The notes under the pieces are model-generated. The model saw only the letters and a list, made by a program, of their open reading frames with translations. It searched no databases and was not told where the DNA came from. DNA of 45,078 nt from Planctomycetota bacterium (GTDB lineage: Bacteria; Planctomycetota; UBA1135; GCA-002686595): contig JAIOPM010000010.1 of the NCBI GenBank assembly GCA_021413885.1, forward strand, positions 1 to 45,078, written 5' to 3'. A program made the translations under genes and the position numbers. Below, piece after piece: positions 29,572 to 37,791 of this stretch. The stretch's first letter is position 1; each line of letters opens with the position of its first letter.

Positions 29572-29759
29572 GGAATTGTCGCTTTCGAGTGCGTTCGGAT
29601 GGAGGGACCGGGGAAGGTCGTCTTCGCGCGTTGCGCGGAGCAACGGGCAAGCGCCGTACCGTTCCGGTCGGACCGCACGGACGTCGTGGAGGACGCCTGC
29701 GGCGCTCCGCGTGCACCGAACGCACGGTCTGCGCGAGCAGAATCGCCCGTCGTGTCGGA

Positions 29760-29765
29760 TAGACT
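29760..29765 (+). promoter_or_regulatory. -10 box TAGACT, leaderless spacing to the GTG at 29772
   Basis: TAGACT is followed by six bases (CCCGCG) and then GTG 29772. It shows the same box and spacing as at 11651-11663. A leaderless GTG start would explain why no Shine-Dalgarno sequence is present. Confidence 0.6.
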
Positions 29766-29771
29766 CCCGCG

Positions 29772-30752
29772 GTGCCGCTGCCGTTCACGTCGTTTCGTTT
29801 GCTCGCGCCGATGGAGGGCGTGACCGAGCCGCAGTTCCGCGATCTCGTGCTCGCGCGGAATGCGCCCGACGCGCTCGGCGGGACGTTCACCGAGTTCGTG
29901 CGCGTCGTCGATCATGCGCTGCCGGTGCAAGTGTTGACTCGCCACCTCGGCACTTCGCGTTTCGAGCAGCCGGTCGGCTTGCAATTGATGGGTGCGGACC
30001 TCGACGCGCTCGCGGCGACGGCGCGGCGCGCGGCCGAACTCGGCGTGCCGGTGATCGACCTCAACTTCGGTTGTCCGGCGAAGGGCGCTCTGCGCGGTTG
30101 CGCGGGTTCGGCGATGTTGCGCGAGCCGCGCAAGCTCGAAGACGCCGTGCGCGCGTGCGTCGCGACCGTCGGCGACCGGCCGGTGACGGCGAAGATCCGC
30201 GCGGGCTTCGACGATGCGCTCCTGCTCGAGGACCTCGCGCGCGCGGTCGAAGCCGGCGGCGCTGCGTTGTTGACGATCCACTGCCGCACGCGCGCCGAGG
30301 CGTATTGCGAGGCCGTCGATTGGTCTCGCATCGCGCGCGCCGTCGCCGCGGTGCGGATCCCGGTGTGCGGCAACGGCGGGATCGAGACGCACGCGGATTT
30401 CGAGCGCATGCGGCGCGAGACCGGTTGCGCGTACGCGATGGTCGGCCGCGGCGCGCTCGCCGATCCGTGGATCTTCTCCGGACGGTCCGTCGACGCGGCG
30501 GAGGCCGCGAGCTTCCTCGTCGAATACGCCGAACGCCTGATCGCGGGCGGCGGAGCGAGCCTCGCCGGCGCGGTCGCGCGCGTGAAGCAGTTGCTGCGCT
30601 TCTGGACCGCGGGCGAGTTGGTTGGGAGCGAGCGAAGGGAATGGCTGCGAGAGAGCGAGCCGCAACGTCTCGCGGCACGCCTCCGAGGAATCGCCAAGGG
30701 TTTGGACGCGACGACGCGCGCCGCGAGCTCGACGGCCGCCGCGGTCGGCTAG
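29772..30752 (+). CDS. dus: tRNA-dihydrouridine synthase (DusC-like)
   Basis: A 326-residue flavoenzyme that reduces uridine to dihydrouridine in tRNA with FMN and NADPH. It opens with the family motif FRLLAPMEGVTEPQFRDLV, has QLMGADLDALA, then DLNFGCPAKGALRGCAGSAML with the conserved GCP Cys, the Arg-containing TAKIRAGFDD and the phosphate-binding IPVCGNGGIETHADF...YAMVGRGALADPWIF. The details (such as the short loop after the first helix and RTRAEAYCEAVDWSRIA) suit the DusC branch more than DusA or DusB, but this is not certain. The GTG start is fixed by the -10 box and by the conserved opening only ten residues further on. Confidence 0.93.
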   Translation: MPLPFTSFRLLAPMEGVTEPQFRDLVLARNAPDALGGTFTEFVRVVDHALPVQVLTRHLGTSRFEQPVGLQLMGADLDALAATARRAAELGVPVIDLNFGCPAKGALRGCAGSAMLREPRKLEDAVRACVATVGDRPVTAKIRAGFDDALLLEDLARAVEAGGAALLTIHCRTRAEAYCEAVDWSRIARAVAAVRIPVCGNGGIETHADFERMRRETGCAYAMVGRGALADPWIFSGRSVDAAEAASFLVEYAERLIAGGGASLAGAVARVKQLLRFWTAGELVGSERREWLRESEPQRLAARLRGIAKGLDATTRAASSTAAAVG

Positions 30753-30930
30753 CCTGGCGAGTGACGCGGGTCCGCGCGCGCTGCCACGTCGGGAAGCGTT
30801 GCGATTGTCGGGAACCTGGTCGACCGCGCGATGGTCAACGAGCGTAGGCTCCTCGAGCGAACTCGCGGTTGCTGCGGTCCTTCCACCCGGCGCGCGTCCA
30901 CGCCGTGTTCATCCCCGAGAGGAACAAACC

Positions 30931-32580
30931 ATGCTTGCGCTCGCCCTGTCCGTTTCCATCGCGGCCTCGATGTTTGCCGGCGGTGATCGTCCGCTCGCGG
31001 ATCCGGTGCGGACCGATGTCCAGGCGAAGTTCGCCGGCACCCTCGATCTGCGCACGCAGCAATTCCACCGCGGCGTGTATCCACACGTGACGGATGCGAG
31101 CACGCGCATCTACTTCAACGAGACCGAGATGTGCAACGTCGCGTATCAGCCGCTCTCGCCCGGCGAAATGCTCCTCGACGAAGGCCGCGTTCCGTCGCCG
31201 TGGCCGGGGCTCGGATGGACGTGTTATGCCGTCGATGCGATCTACGTGGGCTACATGACGGCAGCCCCGACGGGAACCGTGGATATCGACTTCGATCTAT
31301 TCGACACCGGTACGCTCCCGGATCCCTGCTCGACATCGACCGCCTATGCAGGACAGGCGCCAATTCTGAGCTTTGATAGCTCTATCACCGGATTTCCGCT
31401 TCCCGGATCGACAGGCGGTCTAACCGCGTGGATCGTCGCATTCTCGCTTCCTGTGCCGGTCACGATGAACGGCGGTGCCACCAGCTCCGATCTCTTCCAT
31501 TGGGCGATGCGGCAGAACAACCCGCCCGTGGGCGGCTTGCTCGGCGGTCCGATTCTCTCCGGCGATCCGACGGCTGCCGCGCCCGGTACAGGGACTTTCC
31601 TCGCACCTCCGGTGATCGAATCGCCGTGCTCGGCCCAGATCGGGACCGGGCTCGATACCGTCGACTCGTATTGGTTGCAAAGCGGCTCGACAGGCAGCTG
31701 CCTTTCGTATGGAGGCTATCCCTCGAATCGTTTCGCGAGCTTCTGCTTCGCCATCGACGCGGCGAGTGCGTGCTCGACGATGCCGTGCGGTGGCAATGTG
31801 CTGCTCGACGTCATCGCCAGCGGCGGCGTGCTCGATCTCTCGGTCAAGAATCAGGTCGTCGTCATCGGCGACGTCGTCTCGTGGCATTTGCCGAATGCTC
31901 TCGCGCACACGTGCGATTCCGGTTTGTTGGACGCGACGTGGTTGCGAGTCAGGTTCCCGAACACGAATCCGACGACCGGGCCGGCGACCGTCGACGAGCC
32001 GATCGCCGCGTTGGGCGGTTTCGACACCTATCATTGCGCGACGATCTCGGCGAGCGCGACGCTCGGCGCGTCGTTCTACGACATCGAGATACTCGATCAG
32101 AACCTGGCGTTGCTGTGCACGATCGATCCGACGCTGATCGTCGGCTCGCCGGCGGAGAGTTATTGCACCGCGAAGGTCAACAGCAAGGGCTGCACTCCGG
32201 CGACCTCGACGACCGGGATCCCGCAGGTCGGCCTCGCGTGTTCGACGACGTTCCAGTTGCAGGCAACCAGTCTGATCGGCGCGAAGAACGGTCAGTGGTT
32301 CTACAGCGGCGTCGGATCTTTCAATTCACCGTTCCTGGGCGGGCTCCTTTGCGTCAAGCCGCAGATCAAGCGTTTGCCTGTTCAGAGCACCGGCGGATCC
32401 GGTTCGAACTGCAGCGGCGCCCTGACGACCAATTTCAACGCTCGCATCTGCAGCGGCCTCGACCCGCAGTTGACCGCGGGCAAGCAGATCTGGGCGCAGG
32501 CGTACCACCGCGACAACGGGTTCGCTGCGCCGAACAACGTCGCGCTGACCGACGGCCTGACGTTCGTGATCTGTCCGTGA
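30931..32580 (+). CDS. Secreted protein with YCTAK C-terminal domain
   Basis: A 549-residue exported protein; AGAGGAA lies before the ATG and a signal peptide ends near SMFAGG. The first ~400 residues are beta-rich, with TWLRVRFPNTNPTTG and several Cys, and show no motif I know. The last ~140 residues begin YCTAKVNSKGCTP and end TFVICP and match the end of the metzincin-like protein at 20215-22896: shared features are the YCTAKVNS.GCTP opening, GLLCV/GGFVCV, NCSGA/DCSGA, the pattern W(A)Q or AQCW, D.GF..PN..(A/G)L and a last CP. It may attach or sort secreted proteins, as paired C-terminal domains often do. Function of the body unknown. Confidence 0.78.
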   Translation: MLALALSVSIAASMFAGGDRPLADPVRTDVQAKFAGTLDLRTQQFHRGVYPHVTDASTRIYFNETEMCNVAYQPLSPGEMLLDEGRVPSPWPGLGWTCYAVDAIYVGYMTAAPTGTVDIDFDLFDTGTLPDPCSTSTAYAGQAPILSFDSSITGFPLPGSTGGLTAWIVAFSLPVPVTMNGGATSSDLFHWAMRQNNPPVGGLLGGPILSGDPTAAAPGTGTFLAPPVIESPCSAQIGTGLDTVDSYWLQSGSTGSCLSYGGYPSNRFASFCFAIDAASACSTMPCGGNVLLDVIASGGVLDLSVKNQVVVIGDVVSWHLPNALAHTCDSGLLDATWLRVRFPNTNPTTGPATVDEPIAALGGFDTYHCATISASATLGASFYDIEILDQNLALLCTIDPTLIVGSPAESYCTAKVNSKGCTPATSTTGIPQVGLACSTTFQLQATSLIGAKNGQWFYSGVGSFNSPFLGGLLCVKPQIKRLPVQSTGGSGSNCSGALTTNFNARICSGLDPQLTAGKQIWAQAYHRDNGFAAPNNVALTDGLTFVICP

Positions 32581-32592
32581 GATGGACGGGAC

Positions 32593-32615
32593 CCGCCGAC
32601 ACCATACGTCGGCGG
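32593..32615 (+). terminator. Hairpin after the secreted protein gene
   Basis: CCGCCGAC and GTCGGCGG form a perfect eight-pair stem around a seven-base loop, 13 bases past the stop at 32580. There is no T-run. It is likely the terminator of that gene. Confidence 0.5.
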
Positions 32616-32828
32616 CTCACGCTCGCTCAGTACGTGAACGATTGCAGCACGCCGACGCTCTGCGCTTGGAGTACGAAGCCGATTCGCAGTCGAGGGTTCA
32701 GGGCGATCCGCACCGGACTGCTCGGCAAGTCGTCGTCCGGGAGGGCGGATCGTCGTCGATGCGCGCTAGAGTGTCGGGCATCCTTCGGCGACACCGTCCC
32801 CTTCGTCCCATCCAGGTGCAGGTTCACG

Positions 32829-33113
32829 ATGATCCGAAAGCACGTTCTGTGGTTGCTCGTTCCGCTGCTCGGTTGCGCCACTTCGAAGCCGGCGCCCGTG
32901 GAGCGCGACGCGCCCGAGGTTCGCGCGCAGGTCGCGACGCCGACGAAGCGCGTGGACTCGGAGCTGGTCGCCGACGACACCGGAGCGAACCGTTTCTCGA
33001 TGCTCTCGCTCGACCGCGATCTCGATGCCGGCATCGCGAACACGCTGCGTTCGAGCAACGACTTCATCGAATGCTCGTGCGTGGTGCGCACCGGCGTGCA
33101 AATCCGGCGCTGA
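32829..33113 (+). CDS. Small lipoprotein, hypothetical
   Basis: A 94-residue protein with a short signal peptide, MIRKHVLWLLVPLLGC, ending in the lipobox LLGC. The mature part has a Pro/Ala/Val linker, then SELVADDTGANRFSMLSLDRDLDAGIANTLRSSN and near the end a CSC motif (ECSCVVRTG). No family is recognised. There is no clear Shine-Dalgarno sequence, but a TAGAGT box lies at about 32767, some 60 bases upstream. The long open frame before the ATG is a shadow of the previous gene. The signal peptide makes it likely to be real. Confidence 0.6.
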   Translation: MIRKHVLWLLVPLLGCATSKPAPVERDAPEVRAQVATPTKRVDSELVADDTGANRFSMLSLDRDLDAGIANTLRSSNDFIECSCVVRTGVQIRR

Positions 33114-33197
33114 TTTGCAGCACGGCGCGCATGTCGTAGGTTGATCGCTGGGGAGCGACCGCCGCGCCGCACGCGCGGACTTCGAAGAGGAGATGAC

Positions 33198-33872
33198 ATG
33201 GAACGATCGATTCGGTTTCGAGTTCGGACGACGATGGCTGTTCTCGCAACGGGCTTGCTGCTCTGCGCTTGCCAGGGAACCCAAGCGCGACATCTGCGGA
33301 TCACGGAGGTCGGCCGGCGCGCGGTCGAGCTGTACTTGGACGAGCCGTCGGGGAGTCTGACGCTCGGTGGGAGTTATGCGCTGACGATTCGCACGAGCAC
33401 CGGCACGCAGAATTCGGTTTCGCTCGGTACGGTCACGGATCCAATTCCCGCCGGCGGCTATTTCATGGTGTGGTCGGAGGCTGGCTACTTGGGCCCGATC
33501 GTCGTCGCGCCGTACCTCGGCGGCCAGCAAGGCGCGGTGCCCGGCATCAAAGTGCCCAGCAACACGTTCACCGACATCAATACGGCGCCGAGCGAAGTGC
33601 GTCTCGTCGGTTCGCGCAATCGAGTTTCGCAGTTGATCGCGATCATTCCGCTCTTCACCGAGGACCAGCTCGACGACGTCGTCCGTTTCGGTCAACCGCA
33701 AGGCGATCGCCCGTCGACAGGCGGGACGTTCGGCTCGAACGGCACGCTGAGCAATCCGTCGGGCTCGACGAGCCTCGCGCGCCGCTTCTCCGGAACCACG
33801 CCGCTCGACAACGACAGCGAGAGCGATTGGCTCGATGCCGCCGCGACTTCGTGGGGCGTGCCGACGCCTTGA
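33198..33872 (+). CDS. Lamin-tail-domain-like lipoprotein
   Basis: A 224-residue protein; AGAGGAG lies before the ATG, and a signal peptide ends in a lipobox LCAC. The mature part has the strand pattern of the bacterial lamin tail domain: LRITEVGRRAVELYLDEPSGSLTLGGSYALTIRT, then IPAGGYFMVW and a last part PQGDRPSTGGTFGSNGTLSNPSGSTSLARR, which resembles the loop before the last strand of such domains. Typical members sit on surface proteins and exo-enzymes. The final ~25 residues are acidic (NDSESDWLDAAATS). The family assignment is plausible but not certain. Confidence 0.65.
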   Translation: MERSIRFRVRTTMAVLATGLLLCACQGTQARHLRITEVGRRAVELYLDEPSGSLTLGGSYALTIRTSTGTQNSVSLGTVTDPIPAGGYFMVWSEAGYLGPIVVAPYLGGQQGAVPGIKVPSNTFTDINTAPSEVRLVGSRNRVSQLIAIIPLFTEDQLDDVVRFGQPQGDRPSTGGTFGSNGTLSNPSGSTSLARRFSGTTPLDNDSESDWLDAAATSWGVPTP

Positions 33873-33901
33873 CCTTCGATCACGCGCTGTGCGTTGCTCG
33901 C

Positions 33902-33907
33902 TACGAT
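33902..33907 (+). promoter_or_regulatory. -10 box TACGAT, leaderless spacing to the start at 33914
   Basis: TACGAT is followed by six bases (CGCGCC) and then ATG 33914. The previous gene ends at 33872, so this gene probably has its own promoter. Confidence 0.55.
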
Positions 33908-33913
33908 CGCGCC

Positions 33914-34315
33914 ATGTCCGAATCCCAACTCACGCTCCGCATCGTGGTCGTCGCTCCGCCACGCGAGGTCACGTTCTGCATCGGCAGCAAGCGCGGGGAA
34001 TTCGTGCAGCAGGTTCGCTCCCTCGGCAAGGACTTGACGTTCGAGGTCGTCGCCCGAGTCAAAGAGGGACGACTGCTCGGCGACGAGATCCAAGGTCCGC
34101 CGACGGCGCGCTTCGTCTACGTGTGTTCGGGGATACTGGCGGGAGATTCGAGCGCGTGCTGGCAGCGGCGAGCGAAAGTGCCGCTCACCTCGATCACGCC
34201 CACGATGATGGCGAGCGGTCGTCCGCTCGAAGCTCGCATCTCCGGACTCGCGCGCGACGGCGGGGCCGCGTGCGCGACGGTTCCGCTGCTCGGCAAGGGT
34301 TGGACGCGACGGTGA
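33914..34315 (+). CDS. DUF5990 family protein
   Basis: A 133-residue soluble protein that matches my memory of DUF5990: it opens with LTLRIVVVAPPREVTFCIGSKRGE, then DLTFEVVARVKEGRLLGDEIQGPPTARFVYV, then CWQRRAKVPLTSIT and the end ISGLARDGGAACATVPLLG. The family is a small beta-rich protein of unknown role found in many soil and freshwater bacteria. ATG 33914 is fixed by the motif start and by the -10 box. The long open frame upstream of it is a shadow of the previous gene. Confidence 0.85.
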   Translation: MSESQLTLRIVVVAPPREVTFCIGSKRGEFVQQVRSLGKDLTFEVVARVKEGRLLGDEIQGPPTARFVYVCSGILAGDSSACWQRRAKVPLTSITPTMMASGRPLEARISGLARDGGAACATVPLLGKGWTRR

Positions 34316-34583
34316 TCCGGCCGCTTTCGACGGACTCGCTGTGTCGGTCTTGCGGGGTGCGACGGCCGACACTCCGTGGAACCATGTCATGAAGGTGGCG
34401 AATGCGGCCCTGCGCGTCGGCCTTCAGAGCGATGAGTGCGAAATCGAAATACGACAATGAGGTCGGGACCGTCGGCGTGAGGCGCTCGCTGTCGATCCTC
34501 GGGCGGCCTGAGCCTTCGCTACTTGACCGCGCCGATCTCGGTGGCACGCTGACGACTTCCTGATCCAGCCCCAGAGGAATCCC

Positions 34584-35147
34584 ATGTCCAACTCCACCGA
34601 AGCCATTCGCGCCAAGATCGATGCCTTTCTCACCGACATTCAAGCTCTGACTCGCGCCGCCGCGCTCGAAGCCATCCACTCCGCCCTCTCCGGCGGAGCG
34701 ACTCCGGCGCGCCGTGGTGTCGGTCGTGTCGCGCGTCCGGCGGCTCCCGTCGTGCGCCGCATCGCGAAACGCGCGAAGCGCACCACCGAGGACGTCGCCG
34801 CGACCGGCGCGAGGATCCTCGCGTTCGTGAAGTCGAACGCGGGCTGCAGCGTCGAGCAGATTCGCGAAGGCCTCGGGCTCTCGAAGAAGGACGTCGCGTT
34901 GCCGATCGTCCGTTTGAAGGCCGAGCGGAAGTTGAAGACCACCGGACAGAAGCGGGGGACCAAGTACTTCGCCGGCGGCAGCGCGACGAAGACCCCCAAG
35001 CCCGTCGCGCCGAAGGCCGCGAAGCGCGTCGCGCCGGTGGCGGCGAAGAGGCGCAAGCCGATGGCTCCCGCGCAGAAGGCCGCGCTGCTCGAGCGTCTGG
35101 CGAACGCACGCGCGGCTCGCGCGGCGAAGCTGGCGCGCGCGAAGTAG
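34584..35147 (+). CDS. Basic winged-helix-like DNA-binding protein
   Basis: A 187-residue protein with AGAGGAA before the ATG. The N-terminal ~45 residues form an acidic/hydrophobic helix (IDAFLTDIQALTRAAALEAIHSAL). Residues ~50-75 are a basic linker (RPAAPVVRRIAKRAKR). Residues ~76-132 look like a small winged helix: GARILAFVKSNAGCSVEQIREGLGLSKKDVALPIVRLKAERKLKTTGQKRGTKYF. The rest is a Lys/Ala/Pro tail like a histone H1 tail. It is likely to bind DNA or chromatin-like nucleoid without a ligand domain. I recall similar helix plus winged-helix plus basic-tail proteins in Myxococcota and Planctomycetota; no gene name. Confidence 0.75.
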   Translation: MSNSTEAIRAKIDAFLTDIQALTRAAALEAIHSALSGGATPARRGVGRVARPAAPVVRRIAKRAKRTTEDVAATGARILAFVKSNAGCSVEQIREGLGLSKKDVALPIVRLKAERKLKTTGQKRGTKYFAGGSATKTPKPVAPKAAKRVAPVAAKRRKPMAPAQKAALLERLANARAARAAKLARAK

Positions 35148-35193
35148 CTCGTCGGCGCGCAGTCGCATCGATCCGGCGTCCGAGGACACGTCG

Positions 35194-35769
35194 ATGAATC
35201 GCATCGCTCTCGTTCGTCACGCGCGTTCGTCCCACGTTCACACGGGTTGGGTCGACGCCGCCGGTTTCGGCGCGTGGCGCGAGGCGTACGAAGCCGCGGG
35301 CATTCGCGAGGGCGAGCGCGCGCCCGACGGACTCGCGGAGCTCGCGGCTCGCGCGGACCTCGTGCTCTCGAGCGACGCTCCTCGCGCCGTCGCGTCGGCG
35401 CGCTTGCTCGCACCCGGCCGCGAGATCGTCGTCTCGCCTCTCTTGCGGGAGCTCGAACTCGAAGGCCCGCGTCTCGGAGGACTGCGTCTGCCGTTGACGG
35501 CGTGGGCGGTGGCGGTCGGGGGCCGCGGGCTGCTGCGGACTCTCTTGCGACGACCTCCGTCCGCCGCGGAGTCGGCTCGTCTCGACGAGGCCGAAGCGTG
35601 GTTGGAAGAACTCGGCGCGCGGCACGTTCTGATCGTCGTCGTCACGCACGCGTCGTTTCGACGCGTGCTCTCCAATCGACTGGTTCGAGCCGCCTGGCAC
35701 CTCGAATCCGGCCGAGCGCTGGAGCCTTGGAGCACCTGGATCCACGCACGCCGCTCGAATCACACGTGA
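35194..35769 (+). CDS. Histidine phosphatase family protein
   Basis: A 191-residue protein of the phosphoglycerate mutase-like superfamily. The opening RIALVRHARSS carries the phospho-accepting His in RHA (usually RHG). The middle has LVLSSDAPRAVASARLL, matching the SSxxxRxxxTA motif, and the last catalytic His lies in IVVVTHASFRRVL. The first part (HVHTGWVDAAGFGAWREAYEAAGI) corresponds to the D..L...G..QA segment, here rather divergent. Substrates range from sugar phosphates to phosphoproteins. GAGGA lies before the ATG. It follows the DNA-binding protein gene by 46 bases and may be co-transcribed. Confidence 0.85.
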   Translation: MNRIALVRHARSSHVHTGWVDAAGFGAWREAYEAAGIREGERAPDGLAELAARADLVLSSDAPRAVASARLLAPGREIVVSPLLRELELEGPRLGGLRLPLTAWAVAVGGRGLLRTLLRRPPSAAESARLDEAEAWLEELGARHVLIVVVTHASFRRVLSNRLVRAAWHLESGRALEPWSTWIHARRSNHT

Positions 35770-36046
35770 GCGGTCGTGGACCGGCGCCCACGCGCCGTTG
35801 GCGCTGTCGCCGCTCTGTCCGGACCGTGAGCCGCTCGCCGACTTCGCGTTCGAGCGGCCGACCTCGGTGAACGGACTCGTGACGTGCGTACGCCCAGAAG
35901 CAACGTGTGCGTAGGCGTTTCGCTTTCAGGCCCGCGCGTTCGCGGCGGGGCTAGGAATGCCTTGCACGACGTCGGCGAACTCCGCCGAGCAGCGCGTCGT
36001 TCGACGTATGTCCGAGTTCTGCACGGCGGAGAAGTCAGGGCTGCTC

Positions 36047-37756
36047 ATGCGTTCCCATCTCCGTCGTTCCGCCACGATCGCTCTGCTTGGTCTCGCTGCC
36101 TGCGGCGGCTCGGGCTCTTCGCACTCCACACCGCCGCCGGCGACGACGCTCCACGCCGTCGTGCTCGGCGCCAATGATCTCGGCATGCACTGCATGGACC
36201 GCGAGTACTCGATCTTCTCGATCCTTCCGCCGTTCAACGTCGTGCGCGCGCAGGTCGTGTTGCAGACGCAGTCGTCGAAGCCCGTGTTGCTCGACGACAG
36301 TCAGGTCGAGGTCGTCTACCAGGCGGTCGCCGATCCGAAGGGCTCCCGCAATTCGACGAGCCTCGGCAAGACGGACTTCTGGTCCCATGCGAATGCGCTG
36401 TTCGGCGCGACGCTCGCCCCCGGTGAAGGGCTGACCGGGCTCTTCATGCCCGCCGACGCGCCGGTGCCCGGACCGCAGGCCCTGACGTTCGACGCGCCGA
36501 CACGGAGCTGGATCGCGCGCGGCATCCCGATCACTCCCGTCGACGATGCGAGTCAGGTGAATGCGTTCCCGACGCTGCGTCTCGTCGCGCGCGACAAACT
36601 CACGCACAACACCGTCGCGTTCCTCGACGTCGTCGTCCCCGTCGCCCAGGAAACCGATTGCTCCAACTGCCACGCGACGGGTTCGTTGGCGGCGACCGAT
36701 CCGCAGATCATGTGGTCGAACGATTCGGACCTCGAGCGTCAGACCAAGCAGAACGTGCTGCGCCTGCACGACGCGCGCAGTGCGACAGCGTTGGTCGGCG
36801 CCGAGCCGGTGCTCTGCGCGGGCTGTCACTACTCGGCGGCACTCGACCTTTCGGGCGTCGGGCCGCAGGGTTCCCAAGTCGGCCACGCGACGATGTCCGC
36901 TGCGATGCACGCGTTCCACGGCAAGCAGCTCGACGTACAAGGACATCCGGTGTTTCCTCCGGGCGGCGACGTGTTCGCGACGTGCTACCAATGTCACCCC
37001 GGCGCCGTCACGCAGTGCTTGCGCGGCGCGATGACCAACGGCAGCGTCGTGTGCGCGAACTGCCACGGGGACATGCTCTCGGTCGGCGGCGAGACGCCGC
37101 TGCTCGCGGGAGGTTCGCTCGACGGCAGCCACGATGGGCTTGCCCGGCGACCTTGGACCGATCTCCCGCGCTGTCAGTCGTGCCACACCGGTGATGCGCT
37201 CTCGCATCTCACGGGTGCGAATCTCGTCGCGGCGCCGGACGGCATCCGGCTCCGCCAGGCCTATCGCGTCAACGATGCGTCGGCCTCGCCGCTGCTCGCG
37301 ACCAACAAGCGCTTCGCGGAGAACACGGACACGCTCTATCGCTTCAGCTACGGCCACGGCGGACTCGCGTGCGAGGACTGCCACGGCTCGACGCACGCGG
37401 AGTGGCCGAACGCCAACCCGCTCGCGAACGACAACCTGACCGCGACCGAACTGCAAGGGCACGCCGGGGTGCTCTCGGAATGCAGGACGTGTCATCCGAC
37501 CGGCACGTTGCCTTCGCACACGCTGCTCGGTCCGCACGGCATGCACGTCGTCAACGACAGTCGGTTCTTCGACGGAGGTCACGCGAGCCTCTACGAACAG
37601 AACCCGAGTGCGTGCAAGGCGTGCCACGGGCCGAATCTGTCGGGCAGCGTGCTCTCACGTGCATCGGCCGATCGCACCTTCAACACCGAAGAAGGCACGC
37701 ACAAGGTCAAGAAGGGCGCTCAGGTGAGCTGCTCGCTCTGCCACTCGAAGCCGTAG
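36047..37756 (+). CDS. Nine-haem c-type cytochrome lipoprotein
   Basis: A 569-residue exported electron carrier. The signal peptide ends in the lipobox LAAC, then a Ser/Gly linker. Residues ~25-195 are a haem-free domain starting VLGANDLGMHCMDREYSIFSI, which I recall at the front of other multihaem cytochromes of proteobacteria. Nine CxxCH haem sites follow: CSNCH, CAGCH, CYQCH, CANCH, CQSCH, CEDCH, CRTCH, CKACH and CSLCH. Extra His residues lie among them for bis-His ligation. It is probably on a membrane facing the periplasm or cell surface. No partner reductase, oxidase or porin-cytochrome gene lies next to it. It converges with the thioredoxin-fold gene. The start is fixed by the signal peptide; a longer open frame upstream lacks one. 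Confidence 0.9.
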   Translation: MRSHLRRSATIALLGLAACGGSGSSHSTPPPATTLHAVVLGANDLGMHCMDREYSIFSILPPFNVVRAQVVLQTQSSKPVLLDDSQVEVVYQAVADPKGSRNSTSLGKTDFWSHANALFGATLAPGEGLTGLFMPADAPVPGPQALTFDAPTRSWIARGIPITPVDDASQVNAFPTLRLVARDKLTHNTVAFLDVVVPVAQETDCSNCHATGSLAATDPQIMWSNDSDLERQTKQNVLRLHDARSATALVGAEPVLCAGCHYSAALDLSGVGPQGSQVGHATMSAAMHAFHGKQLDVQGHPVFPPGGDVFATCYQCHPGAVTQCLRGAMTNGSVVCANCHGDMLSVGGETPLLAGGSLDGSHDGLARRPWTDLPRCQSCHTGDALSHLTGANLVAAPDGIRLRQAYRVNDASASPLLATNKRFAENTDTLYRFSYGHGGLACEDCHGSTHAEWPNANPLANDNLTATELQGHAGVLSECRTCHPTGTLPSHTLLGPHGMHVVNDSRFFDGGHASLYEQNPSACKACHGPNLSGSVLSRASADRTFNTEEGTHKVKKGAQVSCSLCHSKP

Positions 37757-37791
37757 CACGGTCGACGGTTGCTCCCGCACCACGAGTCGCG

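Noticed and set aside
34341..34372. Seven-pair inverted repeat GTGTCGG/CCGACAC after the DUF5990 gene
   Set aside because: The 18-base loop and short stem make it a poor terminator; similar repeats occur by chance in this GC-rich DNA.
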